Assembly (NCBI GenBank): GCA_003996215.1
Contig: QJPP01000832.1
Span: forward strand, 124,001 to 188,000
Length of the DNA stretch: 64,000 nucleotides
Direction of reading: 5' to 3'
Source of the DNA: Jaltomata sinuosa
Taxonomy: Eukaryota; Streptophyta; Magnoliopsida; Solanales; Solanaceae
Below the pieces are notes generated by a model. It searched no databases. It was not told where the DNA came from and saw only the letters and a program-made list of their open reading frames with translations. Position 1 is the stretch's first letter. Every line of letters begins with the position of its first letter. The position numbers were made by a program, and so were the translations under genes. Positions 30,607 to 42,603 of this stretch are shown here, in pieces.

Positions 30607-31458
30607 TATTTCATGCTTTTTCAACTCAGGTCTAAACTACTCAGTTAAACCTAGCCTACCTGGATGCCAAGCGGTTGCTACAGAAGTCTAAACGCGAATT
30701 TTGGCTCTGTGAAGGCGATTCTGAGCGAGAAGTAGGCGTATAATCCATGAGTTTCACCCCATCCAAGCAGAACTCCCTCTTCTCCATTTCTCCCAGGCCA
30801 TGAGACACTCTAGAAGGGTTTTTGGAGCAAGTCTCGTCCTTTTTGCAACTGAAGAGGAGAAATTTTTTTATAAAACTCATTCAGGGTTACTGGTTTCGTT
30901 GACCCGCTATAGAGACCTGTCGGCTGCTACAGCGAAAAAATTTCTGCTATAGCTAGATGATGTCAGCCCGACTTAAAATTTTAAATTCCAAATCCTTATT
31001 AATTTGAGAATGTATTTCTAAGTTCTCGTAACCCGCATTGAGGTGTCTTTTAATAACGACTGAACATGTCGTTGCATAACCCATCTAAGGTCATATTGAA
31101 TAAATATTTTCCATGGTAAACTCTAAGCTTAAGAAAACTAAAAATCCACCCAAAGATCCAAAACACCCCTAAAGCCTTGGGAACCGTGCCAAGCCTCCAA
31201 TTAGGTCATAATCACCCTCTGGACATAGTGAAATTATCAAAACTAGAAAATAACCTTTTAACCCTAAATGTTGACTTTTGTCAAACTTTTCAAGTTTCAA
31301 ATTACAGAAACTCAAAAACTCAGCCAAAACACATCTTATTACCTCGAGAATTATGTCACCTATCCCAACAAGTCATAAAAAGCTAACCAAAACTATAGGG
31401 AGGGTCAAACATGGGACAAAAAGGCAAAAATCACCAAACAACCTTGAGGGCCATAACA

Positions 31459-31475
31459 TCTCCCATTACTAAAAT
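31459..31475 (-). other. Polypurine tract of the chromovirus
   Basis: The minus strand reads TAGTAATGGGAGA immediately before the LTR start TGTTATGG. A short purine run at this junction primes plus-strand DNA synthesis in LTR elements. Position and composition fit. Confidence 0.55.
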
Positions 31476-31697
31476 GCATGTTTGTCCTCAAACGCAAAGA
31501 GATAGAAAGTACCTAAATGATAAAAAAAATTGGGAATATCTACTCTACATGTCTAGCTTAGTCTCTAAAGTGAACTCTTCTACTGGATAATGTCTCTACT
31601 GCACCTTCACAGATGCTATCTCTTTGGACCTCAAATTCCAAATTTGTCTATTCAAAATAGCTATAGGCTCCTCCTTAAAGACCAAATTTTGATCCAA

Positions 31698-32950
31698 TTA
31701 TACTGAGTTCCATTGAATCACATGAGAGACATCTGAATGATACCTCTTTAATATAGACACATGAAAGACAGGGTGAACACCTGAAAGACTTGAAGGTAAG
31801 GCTAACTCATAATCCACCTCACTAATTCTCTTTAACACCTCAAAAGGACCAACGAACCTAGGGTTGAGCTTGACCTTCTTCCCATACCTCATAACACCCT
31901 TCATAGGTGATATATTCAGCAACACCTTCTCTCCAACCATGACTCCAAGTCTCAAAACTTTTGATCAACATAGTTCTTTTGCCTACTCTGAGTTGTAAGA
32001 AGCCTTTCCTGGATTAACTTCACTTTATCTATGAATCCCTCAATAAATCCGTGCTCCAAGGCCTTACCTTGAAATCATCAAAATAGCCTACTAGAGATCT
32101 ACATCTCTTACCATGCAATGCCTCAAAAAGATCCATATAGAATGGTAACTATTATTATATACAAACTCAGCCAAAGAAATGAACTGGTTCCAGTGACCAT
32201 CACACATGCCCATAGAATATCCTTAAGAACCTGGGTAGTCCTCTTTGACTGACCATTAGTATGCGGGTGAATCATTGTTCTAAGCTCGACCTGAGTACCC
32301 AATTCTTTTACTTTGATCTTAAAAAATGCAAGGTAAACTAAGTACTTTTGTATGCTATGATGAAAATAGGAACCCCGTGCAAATGAACTATCTCACGGAT
32401 CCAGATTTTGGTCAACCTATCAACAATGACCCAGATGGCATCAAATTTCCTCAAAGTGTGTGGAAAGTCTACCATGAATTCCATAGCTATCCGCTCCCAC
32501 TTCTACTCAAATATAGGCATCTTCTTAGTCATCCCACCTAGTCTTTGATATCCATACTTTACTTGTTGGCAATTCAAACACCGAGACACATACTCCACAA
32601 TTTTCTTTTTCATTCTACACCACTAATAGTATTTCTTCATGTCATGGTACATCTTTACTGCTCCTGGATAGATAGAATATTTGGAACTGTGAGCCTCTTT
32701 CACAATCAATCTAGTCAAATCACCCACTCTAGGAATACAAATACGGCCTTTAATCCTTAAAATACCTTTTGATTAAAAAATTGCCTCTCTAGCTTCACCT
32801 TTCAATACTTCATCTTTCAAAAATTGCCTCTTTAGCTTCACTTTTCAACACTTTATCTCAAATCAACCTCAATTTCTCATCTTCAAATTGTTGAACCTTG
32901 ATAGGCCCTAATAACTTAGCCTCTATACAAGAAAGAATACTAACAGGCTC
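31698..32950 (-). pseudogene. Chromovirus integrase, broken
   Basis: The minus strand retains the integrase core with IWVIVDRLTK (about 32400-32430) and a degenerate MIHPHTNGQSKRTTQVLKDILWAC (about 32220-32290), matching the usual HPQTDGQSERT box. The C-terminal region at 31698-31955 carries GVMRYGKKVKLNPRFVGPFE, YELALPSSLSGVHPVFHV and SILKRYHSDVSHVI, characteristic of Tekay/Del-type chromoviruses. Many stops and frameshifts interrupt it. A chromodomain, expected just after, is not legible. Integrase would insert the element cDNA; this copy is inactive. Confidence 0.85.
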
Positions 32951-33059
32951 AAAAATGTCAAGTCTCGGAAATCGATTAGTGAAAGATTAAATGTACAAGG
33001 CCAAACGTCGCTCCTCCACTAGTAGCAATGTAAGGCTACCCATACTCATTGCCTTTTGA

Positions 33060-33430
33060 CTCAAAGCATCCTCCACTACATTGGCCTTTCTAGGATGATA
33101 AAGGATCATCATTTCATAATCCTTAAGCAACTCTAACCACCTATGTTATCTCAAATCAAGGTCCTTCTGGTTGAATATGTAGTGTAAGCTTTGATGATCC
33201 GTGAAAATTTCACAATAAACACCATAAAGGTAATGCCTCCAAATATTCAAAGTAAATAATCTCGTTGCCTACTCCAATTTATTAGTGTGGTAGTTTTTCC
33301 CATGGATATTTAATATTCTAAAAGAATAACGTTCACCACTACATTAATACATACCCAATGCCAATTTTACAAGCATCACAATAAATTGTAAGACTCTAAA
33401 CCTCCACAAGTAAAGTCAAAATTCGAGCCA
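33060..33430 (-). pseudogene. Chromovirus RNase H, broken
   Basis: The minus-strand translation gives WRHYLYGVYCEIFTDHQSL, HYIFNQKDLDLR, a stop, RWLELLKDYEMMILYHP and KANVVEDAL, the RNase H segment that follows RT in Ty3 elements (TDH box and the KANVVADALSR motif, here with A changed to E). It sits between the RT and integrase remnants in the expected order. Confidence 0.8.
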
Positions 33431-33482
33431 AAGTCAACAAATTCTTAAGCTTTTAGAAGCTTGTTTCACACTCATCAGACCA

Positions 33483-34190
33483 CTAGAAAGTTACATTCCT
33501 TATAGTCAATTTAGTCAAAGGAGATATAATAAAACAGAAGCCCTGCAGAAACTGTCTATAGTATCCAACCAATCTTACAAAACTCTTAATCTCGATAGAT
33601 AAAATAGACCTAGCCCCATTCAGTACAACCTCAATCTTGTTTGGATCCACCATAATACCATTCTTTGACACCACGTGTCCCAAGAATACCATTAAATCAA
33701 GCCAGAACTCACACTTAGAAAATTTGGCATAACACTCATCCTTCAATATATGAAGCACATCCTCAAATGTTGCTCATATTTCTCTTTATTATGAGAGTAC
33801 ATTAAGATTTTGTCAATGAACACAATCACAAAAGAATCTACGTAAGGCCAAAATACCCCATTAATCAAATCCATAAGCATCGCTGGTGAATTAGTCAACC
33901 TAAAGGACATGACCAAAAACTCAAAATGACCATAACAAGTTTTGAAAATTGTCTTAAGGATATACAAAGCCCTAATCTACAATTGATGGTAGCTTAATCT
34001 CAAGTCAATCTTCGAGAACATCGAAGTAACCTGAAGCTAATCAAATAAATCATCAATCCGCTTTATCAAATACTTGTTCTTGATAATCACTTTGTTCAAT
34101 TGTCCATAATCGATGCACATCTATATAGTACCATCTTTCATCTTCACAAAACGAAAAAGAGAATCAAAGGAGAAATACTAGGTCTGATGA
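33483..34190 (-). pseudogene. Chromovirus reverse transcriptase, broken
   Basis: Minus-strand pieces in order: KMKDGTI, stop, MCIDYGQLNKVIIKNKYLI and RIDDLFDQLQVTSMFSKIDL (about 34010-34150), the palm with FEFLVMSFRLTNSPAMLMDL and VIVFIDKILMYSHNKEKYEQ (33743-33967), and CYAKFSKCEFWLDLMVFLGH with KSFVRLVGYYRQFLQGF (33483-33758). The FIDD active site reads FIDK, so the second aspartate is lost. Stops and frameshifts separate the pieces. It would copy element RNA into DNA; this copy cannot. Confidence 0.88.
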
Positions 34191-34416
34191 ACCCCTAGAT
34201 AAATATCAAAATTTATATTCTGGTCTAGTAAAATACCCAATAAGTCTATCAAAAAGACCTTTGCTAACTCATTTACTCTAGTACTGACTCAAGCAAAGGG
34301 GTATCCACACTAGTATCCCAAAAATGCTCTAAATAAGCTAAACACCCTTTCTCAACCATTATTTTTACCCTAAGAAACAATATCACCTTCTTTAGTGCGT
34401 CACTAATCACACCCTT

Positions 34417-34701
34417 CTATACCAAATAAGGGGTACCAGGCATGACCAAGATAATATTCTTGGCATGACAATCCAATATAGCCTGATAAGGAGATAGCCA
34501 ATCTATACCTAAAATAACATCAAGGTCCACCATATCTCGGATGATAAGATCCACCCCTATATCACACCCTAAAATGGTCACAACACTAGATTGATACACT
34601 CGATCCACTATTAATAAATGACATATGAGGGTATACACACGTAAAAGTATTGCTAGGAAATCACACACCATATCCAGAAGAAGCAAAATAGGAAGACACA
34701 T
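34417..34701 (-). pseudogene. Chromovirus aspartic protease region
   Basis: The minus-strand frame contains VDRVYQSSVVTILG, DLIIRDMVDLDVILGIDWLS and PYQAILDCHAKNIIL, the C-terminal half of the Ty3 protease that releases mature proteins from the polyprotein. The catalytic D(T/S)GA motif upstream was not found intact. It lies between gag and RT as expected. Confidence 0.75.
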
Positions 34702-35149
34702 AACAATAAGTACATCTTAGGTCAAATAAAGCTGAAGCCGGTCAATGAAAAATCAAAATAGTATCTATAATAACTACATCAGAAGCCTCAGTCTCTAGTC
34801 TACTTGGAAAAGCATAGCAATAGGCATGTCCACCTCTGGACTCCATGCCTCCACAACTTATTTAAGCTCCACCATTAGAATCCTAGGAACTATTTTTGCA
34901 ACTCTGTGCACCACTTTTAGCCAGTGGTGTTGGTTCCTTATGGGCCTAAATTTGAGAACTCTGCTATGTATCACCTTACTTGCGCCTAGGATACTCCCTA
35001 AAAAAATGACATGACTTTTCATAATCATAGCACCCTCTGATGGTCGGGGTTGATGAGATGGTTTAGATAAACTAGAGTGTCCATTGTGACTTAAGAACCC
35101 TAAATGAGAACCCCGAGAGACCTGTATTGTACTCTAACTACCCTGATTG

Positions 35150-35925
35150 TTGTACCTAAAATAACCACTGTCTAAAGTCAGTAATGCTACATGAACATGT
35201 CTTCTATTTTGTTACCGACATAGTACCCTACTGGAGACCCTCAAACTAATGTCTCCTACTTTCTCTAAAAATGTGAGGTACATACTTCCGTATGAATACC
35301 TTTGAAAACTGAGTCCATGTTAAATGAGGTGAACAAACCGATCTACAATTAACACAGGCCCTCTACCACTGCTTAGGTTGTATAATCTGGTCAACCCCAT
35401 GTGACTCAACCATAACGAGGTTATGCAACCTCTTATAACAATATACTAAGAACTCATATGTATCTACCTAAAAACATGAGTGAAGTAGGAATAACCCATC
35501 GGAACAAAGCAATTAAATATATGTTGCACTCTATTGACATCACTGGTCTACCCATAATTTGGGGAGCAATAACTGGCATTGGAAAAGCATCAATACAAGG
35601 AGATGCAAAAATTTCTAGTTGTGCCCTAGGTGTTTAAAACCATGTACCAATATTTGATCCGGTGTCTGAACCCTTACTATGGATAAGAAATATCTGCAGT
35701 GACATGTAGAACTCTCATCTGGGACATATCCTACAAGAAGCATAAAATATAAATTATGCTATCATGTAATATCAAAGTAGCTACAAAACCCTGTGGCACC
35801 TAGGCTGGCCCCATCTTCTCGGGCTTATAAGCCATATTCTCAATCTCAATCTATGGCTTAAGAAAAGCTGCCCTTGCAAAGCCTCGAGCAAGTGCAGAAG
35901 CCCATCTCCTACCTCTTTCTCGACC
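35150..35925 (-). pseudogene. Second gag copy (internal duplication)
   Basis: The minus strand repeats the layout of the gag at 35909-36871 at lower similarity. It keeps RWASALARGFARAAF, MAYKPEKMGPA and PQGFVATLILHDSI (compare PRGFIATLVLQDTM in copy 1), then the region before the WWR-type motif and the CACTGTGAGGTAC-like nucleotide stretch. Numerous stops. It probably represents the original gag of the pol downstream, with the better-preserved gag joined in front by recombination or a nested insertion. Confidence 0.65.
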
Positions 35926-36871
35926 CCAATGACTCAACTTGTATTGTATCCAACTGAAGAGAAGTAGTCAACCCCTTCACGAACTTCCTAACCCGCTCTT
36001 TCTCTCTGTCGAGATACTTAGACAGGGCATGGAAACAAGTCTCATACTCAGTAATAGTCATGGAACCCTTCTCCAAGGCATCAAACTCATCTCTCAACTT
36101 CTCCCTCAAACTGTGAGGTACATACTTCTAAAGAAAAGTCTCAAAAAATTGTGTCCGTGTCATGAAAGGTGAAACCGATGGCCTACAACAAAGATAAGAC
36201 CTCCACCATTGCTTCACTGCCCCAACCAACTGAAAAGTAGTGTACTCTATGTCATGTGACTCGATCAAACTGAAGTTATGCAACCTCTCTTGGCAATTGA
36301 CCAAGAACGCATGCGCATCCTTCCCAAGTGCACCAGTGAACTTGGGAGGACCCAATCTCACAAATCTATCAAACATCTTCAGTTCCCTCAATTATAATTG
36401 TCGGCCTAGCCACAACCGGTGGAGCAACAAGTCTGAATGGAAAAAATTAATACATGGAGCCACAACAGCAATAAGTTGTGCTCCAAGCGTTTGAAACCCA
36501 TGAACTAGTACCCTCTCAAGAGGCTGAACTCTATCTCTAGTTTGTGATCCATAAGGAGTGATAGCTAGAGCTCTTGTCTAAGTCATACCCTCTAAACAAA
36601 TCAAGATTCAAACCATGGTATCCTGTAGCACGAGGGTAGCAATAAAACCCCGAGGAACTTGGGCTGGCCCCATGCCATCAGGCTGATAATTTGCATCATC
36701 AAACTCAACCTCTGACTCAGGTGATGCCACCCTGGCACATCCCCTAGTTGGAGCTACCCCACGAGCTCTACCTCTACCACGGCCTCGACTCTTGCCTCGA
36801 CCCCTAACTGGGGCCCCAACAGTGGGTGCAGGCGCACAATCATCAGTAGCAGTTGATCTCATCCTTACCAT
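35909..36871 (-). pseudogene. Chromovirus gag, broken
   Basis: Starts MVRMRSTATDD (36871), about 190 nt from the primer-binding site. An Arg/Gly-rich stretch (RGRGKSRGRGRGRARG) and DGMGPAQVPRGFIATLV follow. After a break come MFDRFVRLGPPKFTGALGKD and QLVGAVKQWWRSY (36128-36391), then LRDEFDALEKGSMTITEYE and YLDREKERVRKFVKGL (35909-36109). This is the capsid region of Tekay-type Ty3 gag, which forms the virus-like particle. The zinc knuckle is not in this copy because the frame runs into the second gag near 35915. Stops and frameshifts make it inactive. Confidence 0.85.
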
Positions 36872-37059
36872 CTGTTGAGAGAATGAAATATAAGTTTAAA
36901 ATTCAAGGAGTGAACAAGTCACATGATAAGAAGGCAAAGAATAGAATTTTCTTAAGAATGTCCCATAGCCTCCCGAAGATAGATATGGATGTCAACGTAG
37001 CGATCTGTGAGACTCTAATAGACACTTGCTCTTGTACTCATGAGACTGATGAACCTAGA

Positions 37060-37074
37060 GCTCTAATACCAACT
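37060..37074 (-). other. Primer-binding site (initiator tRNA-Met)
   Basis: The minus strand reads TTGGTATTAGAGCTC directly after the LTR end GTGACA. It is one change from TGGTATCAGAGC, the complement of the initiator tRNA-Met 3' end used to prime minus-strand synthesis in plant LTR elements. This fixes the 5' LTR boundary at 37075. Confidence 0.85.
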
Positions 37075-39652
37075 TGTCACGTCCCTAAAATTCCAAGGAT
37101 TGTGATGGTACCTACCCCATACCACCGTGGTAGGTAAGCCTAACTCGAAAACTCAATCAAATCAAAAGGAAAGATTAAAAAAACAAAAAATATCTCAAAA
37201 TCAAGGGACATCAACGACAATCAGAATTCTACATAACTCAAACGATAGTAGATAGAAAGGAGAATAGAGTCCCAAAACATCCCAAGGCTCAACCGTCATG
37301 AGTATATAAGAGCGACTCTAAATTTGACTGACAGAAATAAGTAAAAGTAACATTGTCTGAGAAGATAAATAGACAGAATATAATGGTAGATTAAGTCGGG
37401 CAATCTCTGAAGGTATAAGCTTACGACAACTTCAATGTTGTTGCCTCGTGCGATCTCTAACTGCGAGAGCTACTCAAACCAGAATCTACATAAAAATAAT
37501 GAAGAAAAGCATGAGTGAGTATAGTCCACTTGTACTCAGTAGGCATCATAGGCTGACTAAGCTCAAGATAATGAGTAAAAAATACTAAAATAATCCTGCA
37601 CGCAGAAAAGTCTCAGTAGTTCAATATCACTCATATATCGCAGATATCTCAATCACCACCTCAATCTAAAAAGGAAACACAATGCAATGCAATAATATGA
37701 TATAATATGCAATGGCCAAGTCTACCCGTATCCACCCATCCCTAGATTAACGTTGCAGAGTGAGACTCGTGAGGGACTTGCGAGGTCCATATATACGTCC
37801 AAAATTTCCACATCGAGTGCAATCAATATCAATATCCTCAATCTCAATTTAGAATATCATATCGGATCAGAGTTATATAAAAATGGTTCATCTTCTTTAA
37901 AAAATAGCGTTTTCCAATTGTACAAATCCAATCATTCATGAGATGAGAGAGTATGCATGATCATTATAAATATAGATCCTGATATATGTTAATGATGTGT
38001 AGAACAACTCAACAATGAAATATATGAGTCAATCCACTCATATTACAAATAAATCATCGATACAAGCCCCCACACGGGCATCACAAAAATAAGCCATCTC
38101 ATTTACTGTTGTAACCAACACAAAGCCCACACGGGCATCACAATAATATAAATCAACTCAATTACTAAGATAATTACTAAGTCACCCAACTTATAACATG
38201 TTTTACACGATAAGTCCCCACCCAAGCAAAGTGTGAAGAAAGTTAAGCCATAACCCGCCTCGAAGTCGAACAGTAAGACTTTACTTGATTACACCTGAGT
38301 CTTCTCTTTACGAATAGCCTCCGAATGCAACCAATTTACCAATAACGCTTTCTACATGTAAATACGAGTCCAACGATATCCATATTGCTAAGGTTCTAAT
38401 GCGGGTCCAAAAGTCAACCATAAGCCCATAAGGTAAAATTTAGAATTTTATTAAAAAATCAAATTACCCAAAGCTTAAGTTGTTCAAATATGAAATTTCA
38501 TCAAAAATGGAGTTAAAATCGAGTTTGAAATCATCAAAATATTAATCTTTAACTTTACCAAAAAAACCTCAAAATTTCAAGTTCAAAAGCCAAGATTTGA
38601 AGGTGAAATCATGAAATACTCATTGGGGAATGTATAAAAGTAGTATAAGAAGCTCACCCAATGAAAAAATCTCAAAAATCCTCTTTGAAATTGCCCAAAA
38701 ATGAATTTTAAGCTTTAAAAATGAGGTAGGAAAGAAATAGAGTGAAAAAGAGGGAGACCACTGTTTAAGTGGCAGGGGTTCTGCAGGAGCAGACCTCTCA
38801 TCGTTGCTGAGATGTCGCCAAAGTAGATAGGCTCCCACAATAGCGAAAACTTTAATATCTAGGCTAAAGCAGACCTTGTCCCGCAGGAGCGAGAGCACAT
38901 AAGCGGTAAGACGTCACTCCCGCAACTCCACCAATGCGGACGAGTTCCGTTGGAGCGAGAAGCCCTCAAGAGAGCCAGTCTCGTCGAAGCAGAACGCCTT
39001 TGTCGTTGTGCCTTCACGAGCATGACCAGCTTCCCTCAGAATCGGTCATGTCCAGTCGATCGAGCTCCACAAGTGCGATATTTTAGCCTCAGCTGCGACC
39101 TCGCTGATGTGGACCAAGGATCGCTGGTGCGAGGCACGAGACACCAACAACATCAACCATTCTTAAAAACTTGGAATCGATCCTCGAAACACACCTGGAG
39201 CCCCACAAACACAAACTAAATATGCTACTAGACCAAAATCAACATTTTGGACTTAATGAAATTGCCAGATTCACCAACGCATATCGTTATTAATGAATAT
39301 TAATCAAAGTCAACTCTAGACCAAGACTTTCAACTTTTCAACCAACTATCCAAAACGCATCTGAACGCCTCGGGACCTAAATCAACAGTGCTACTAGCCC
39401 AAAAATAATATTTTGAAGCTAACAAAATTGATAAAATTCTCATACGATGTCTAAATCTCTGAATATTGATTAAAGTCAACCCTATCAACTTCAAAACCTT
39501 TCAAAATGAAAAACTCACATCAAACTCAATCAAACACCTCGGAAACCATGTCACTCACTCTCACAGACCACAAATATCATAATACAACTACGGGAAGGGA
39601 TGAAATGGTCAAAATACATAAGAATCCAAAAGTCACTATGAGGATTGTTACA
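37075..39652 (-). mobile_element. Chromovirus 5' LTR
   Basis: The minus strand runs from TGTAACAATCCTCATAG (39652) to GGGACGTGACA (37075), next to the PBS. Length is 2578 bp. At about 38750-39140 it carries a cluster of short repeats on the theme GCAGGAGCGAG / CGCTGGTGCGAGG. The 5 bp beyond the LTR are ATTTC; no matching duplication exists because the other end of the element is rearranged. Frames inside it are not genes. Confidence 0.8.
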
Positions 39653-40520
39653 ATTTCGTAATATAAAACTATGTTTGATAAATAATAAAAAGTATCTTTA
39701 TGTATTATAATGTAGAGTCTTAATTATTTATTTGATGTGATTTTTCCAAATTTGAATAAGTGCGAAATTTCATAACATTGTCTTTAATTTTTAAGTTATA
39801 GAAATTCAAATTCTAGGACATTATCCTGAATTTCTAAGGTGTTGAACCCCATGATATAATCCTGGAGGTAAAAGAAAAACAAAAAAATAAATAAAGAAGT
39901 TGGTCTTTGTTTTTTACATGAAAGTATTTTTGTCTAAATATTATTTTAGCGTGAGAAAATAGCTAAATATTTGAGTAATTTCAAAATTATGGCTTAGTGT
40001 CAAATATTAGTTATACGAGTAGTCATTTTGTGGAAAAAAATTTTCAAATTTTTTACATATTGAACTTTTTTCAATATCTTGCCTTCTGGTCTGAATTGAC
40101 CATCTAGTCTTTCAATTTTTTCCCTTTTGCTTCAAGTTGCTAATGGGCTGATTGGGCTTGTAGAGTTTTTACTTGTTAATTGGCATATAAATATCATTCT
40201 TACATAGAATTGACATATTTTAGCCAAATAAAAGCCTAAAAAATTGACATTTAATAGCCATAGGGTATTCAATGTGCATAAAAATAGGAGTGAATTCCCC
40301 CCCCCCCCCAAACCCCATCCTTCAATATCGTATTATTCATGCCCCAAAAATAGGGAAAGAAAATATTTTTAAATAGAAACAATTATAGATAATGACAAAC
40401 ATGTGCTATGTATTTACTATACATAGCTATAGTTTAAAAAAATTATGATAAGTAGCTAACCTTTGAGTTTACATAGCAAATCTATAGTAAAAAGTAGTTC
40501 CCTTAATACCAGGCACCATT
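39653..40520. other. Non-coding, with C-run
   Basis: No gene. A run of about 11-12 C occurs near 40298-40309. The motif ACATAGCTATAGTTT (about 40421) is echoed by GTATAGCTACATT near 42417, hinting at a diverged element spanning 40.3-42.5 kb, but termini and TSD are not convincing. Confidence 0.35.
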
Positions 40521-40524
40521 TTAG

Positions 40525-41170
40525 GAAAATTAACTGATTTTCTTCCATATTGAAATCACAATTCCTACGTGATTCATCACCCAAAATGGTGAATCCCTCA
40601 AAATCAGGTAAACTTTCTGGATAATTTTTGGTTTATATTCTTATAGTTTTATTTCGTATTTTTTTGTATTTCTTCTAGAGCAAATTCAAAGTTCAGTATC
40701 ACTGTCTTCTCCAATTTCATATCTATTAGGATTTTCAATTTTGAGTTTTTCAAATCTCTACCCAAATTAATTGATTTTCTTTCATTTTGAAATCACGATT
40801 TCTACTTGATTTCAACATCCAAAATGATTTATTCCTCCAAGTCAGGTAATCCTTCAAGGTAAGTTTTGGTTTATATTCGTATAGTTGTGTTTTGTATTTT
40901 TTTATATTTTTTCTAGTGCAAGTTTCAAGTTCAATAACCTCTCTCCTCCAATTTTATATCTGTTAGGTTTTCAATTTGAGTTCTCCAAATCTCTACCCAA
41001 ATTATTTTTTCTTCAATTTCATATATGTTACGTTTTCGATTTTGAGTTCTCTGAATCTCTACCCAAATCAATTGATTTTCTTCTATTTTAAATCACGATT
41101 TCTACTTGATTTACCACCCAAAATGATTTATCCCTCAAAGTTAGGTAATCTTTCTGGGTAGTTTTTGATA
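40525..41170. repeat. Degenerate tandem repeat, about 240-300 bp
   Basis: Three units start near 40530, 40767 and 41068 with TTAATTGATTTTCTTYCAT, GAAATCACGATTTCTACTTG and CCAAAATGATTTATYCCTC. The third is lengthened by an internal duplication of about 65 bp containing AAATCTCTACCCAAAT (about 40745, 40986 and 41052). No coding role seen. Confidence 0.7.
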
Positions 41171-42603
41171 TTTTTTTATGGTTGTGTTTTATATTTTTGT
41201 ATTTGTTCAATAAACTATTTTCTAGGATTTCATATTTGTTAGAATTTTCAATTGGGATATTACTGATACAAATCAGGCGAGAAATTTGTATCAGGGTTAT
41301 AATTGTATTCTTTGTAATATAAATCGTATTCATTGATATAATTTGTTACAATTGTATTCATTGATACCAATTGTATCATTATAATTATATTTTTTGTGAT
41401 ACAAATCATATTCGTTGATCCAATTTGATATGTATATGGTCCACAGGTAGCTGACAAAATAAAGAATTTGTATTTTGAAGGTTGAGCAATGAGTAAATAC
41501 AGATGCATAACTTAAAAATTAGAATTTGATTGAATTTGTCAAATACAAATACAGACTGAAGAGTTTGTATTTTTCAGATTTTGAATGGATAAATAGAAAT
41601 ACATAAGATACAAAATACAAATACATAAAATGTAAAATGAAAAGTTTGTATTTTAAAGGTTGAGCAATGAGTAAATACAAATACATAACCTGAAAAATAG
41701 AATTTGATTGAATTTGTCAAATACAAATACAGACTGAAGAATTTATATTTTTCAAATTCTGCAATGGATAAATAAAAATGCATAAAATACAAAATATAAT
41801 TTTACTATTTATTACAAATTGACAGAGAGGAATTGCGATAATAAGAAATACAAATTATTCAATTCAAATCTACGTATAAGATATTTATACAATTCAAATT
41901 TAACAAATTTGTTTGATTGATACATACACAACGTGATAAAGAAGAACTGCGATATTCATAGATTGATAACCCATAGATTCAACCATACACAAATTGAAAA
42001 AGCAAAATTGCGATAATAAAAAACTTCAGATCTACGTAGAAGATATTAATACAATTCAAATCTAACAAATTTGTTTCGTTGATACATACACAATCTGATG
42101 ATTTTTTTTTTGCGTAATTCAGTTAGTATGATAATGGAGGAATAGAAGTTGCTCAATTCTGATCGTATATTGAAATTGTGTCAGTTCTTCGCTTGAAATT
42201 TTACTTTTTCACCATTGACGTTTCAATGATGAGTTTTGAGACTACTTTCTCATTATTGAAGATTCCCTTAATTATTCAAGAGAAATTTCTGTCGAATTTT
42301 TTAAAAAAAATTGAAACCGACGCGTGATTTACTCTCATTAGTTATTTTATATTTGTATTTTTTTTTAATCTTAGACGTGAAAAATACAAAAAATACAATT
42401 GGGTAGCAACTGAAAGTATAGCTACATTGTAAATATGAAACTATAGCTACATCTTACTAATTAAGGCCAAATATTAGCTATTTTCTAAAAATTCATCTTT
42501 TAAATATCATTAAGAAACATGTGTTTTAATTAGTATTGTGTTATTTTCTCTTTCTGTTCTAACTTTCAATCAATAGGGGTAATTCAGCTCGAACGAAGTG
42601 AGG
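41171..42603. repeat. AT-rich DNA with TTGTATTC/GATACA repeats
   Basis: Loose repeats of GATACAAAT, TTGTATTCATTGATAC and AAATACAAATACA (41265-41420 and 41470-41780). A roughly 170-bp stretch appears twice in diverged form (TATTTTGAAGGTTGAGCAATG at about 41472 and 41651). The same word family dominates 59580-60440. No gene. Confidence 0.5.

Larger units (their letters stand above)
27397..31076 (-). mobile_element. Long LTR family, copy 3: solo LTR on minus strand
   Basis: On the minus strand it runs from TGCAACGACATGTTCAGTCG (31076) to GGGTCATGACA (27397). It is flanked by TAATC (27392-27396) and TAACC (31077-31081), a 4-of-5 target duplication. Landmarks in the same order as copies 1 and 2: GCTATAGC motifs (30903-30955), the CCTAGG..CAGGCACGG motif (about 29299-29320), hairpin array (28531-28675), conserved block (27744-27814), and the GTAGGTACCCGCATAA-type end. 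A LINE fragment is inserted at about 29322-30606, so the LTR proper is about 2.4 kb. Confidence 0.85.
27247..31458 (-). mobile_element. Chromovirus 3' LTR remnant, split by solo LTR
   Basis: Two pieces, 31077-31458 and 27247-27396, join into one LTR fragment when the solo LTR at 27397-31076 is removed. The join is supported by alignment with 25067-25240. On the minus strand the LTR starts TGTTATGGCCCTCAAGG at 31458, directly after a purine-rich tract. Its 3' part beyond 27247 is lost. It is much shorter and clearly diverged from the 5' LTR at 37075-39652. Confidence 0.55.

Noticed and set aside
31698..37074. Endogenous pararetrovirus
   Set aside because: RT and RNase H are present, but so are integrase, LTRs, PBS and PPT; no coat or movement protein motifs. 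This is a Ty3 chromovirus.
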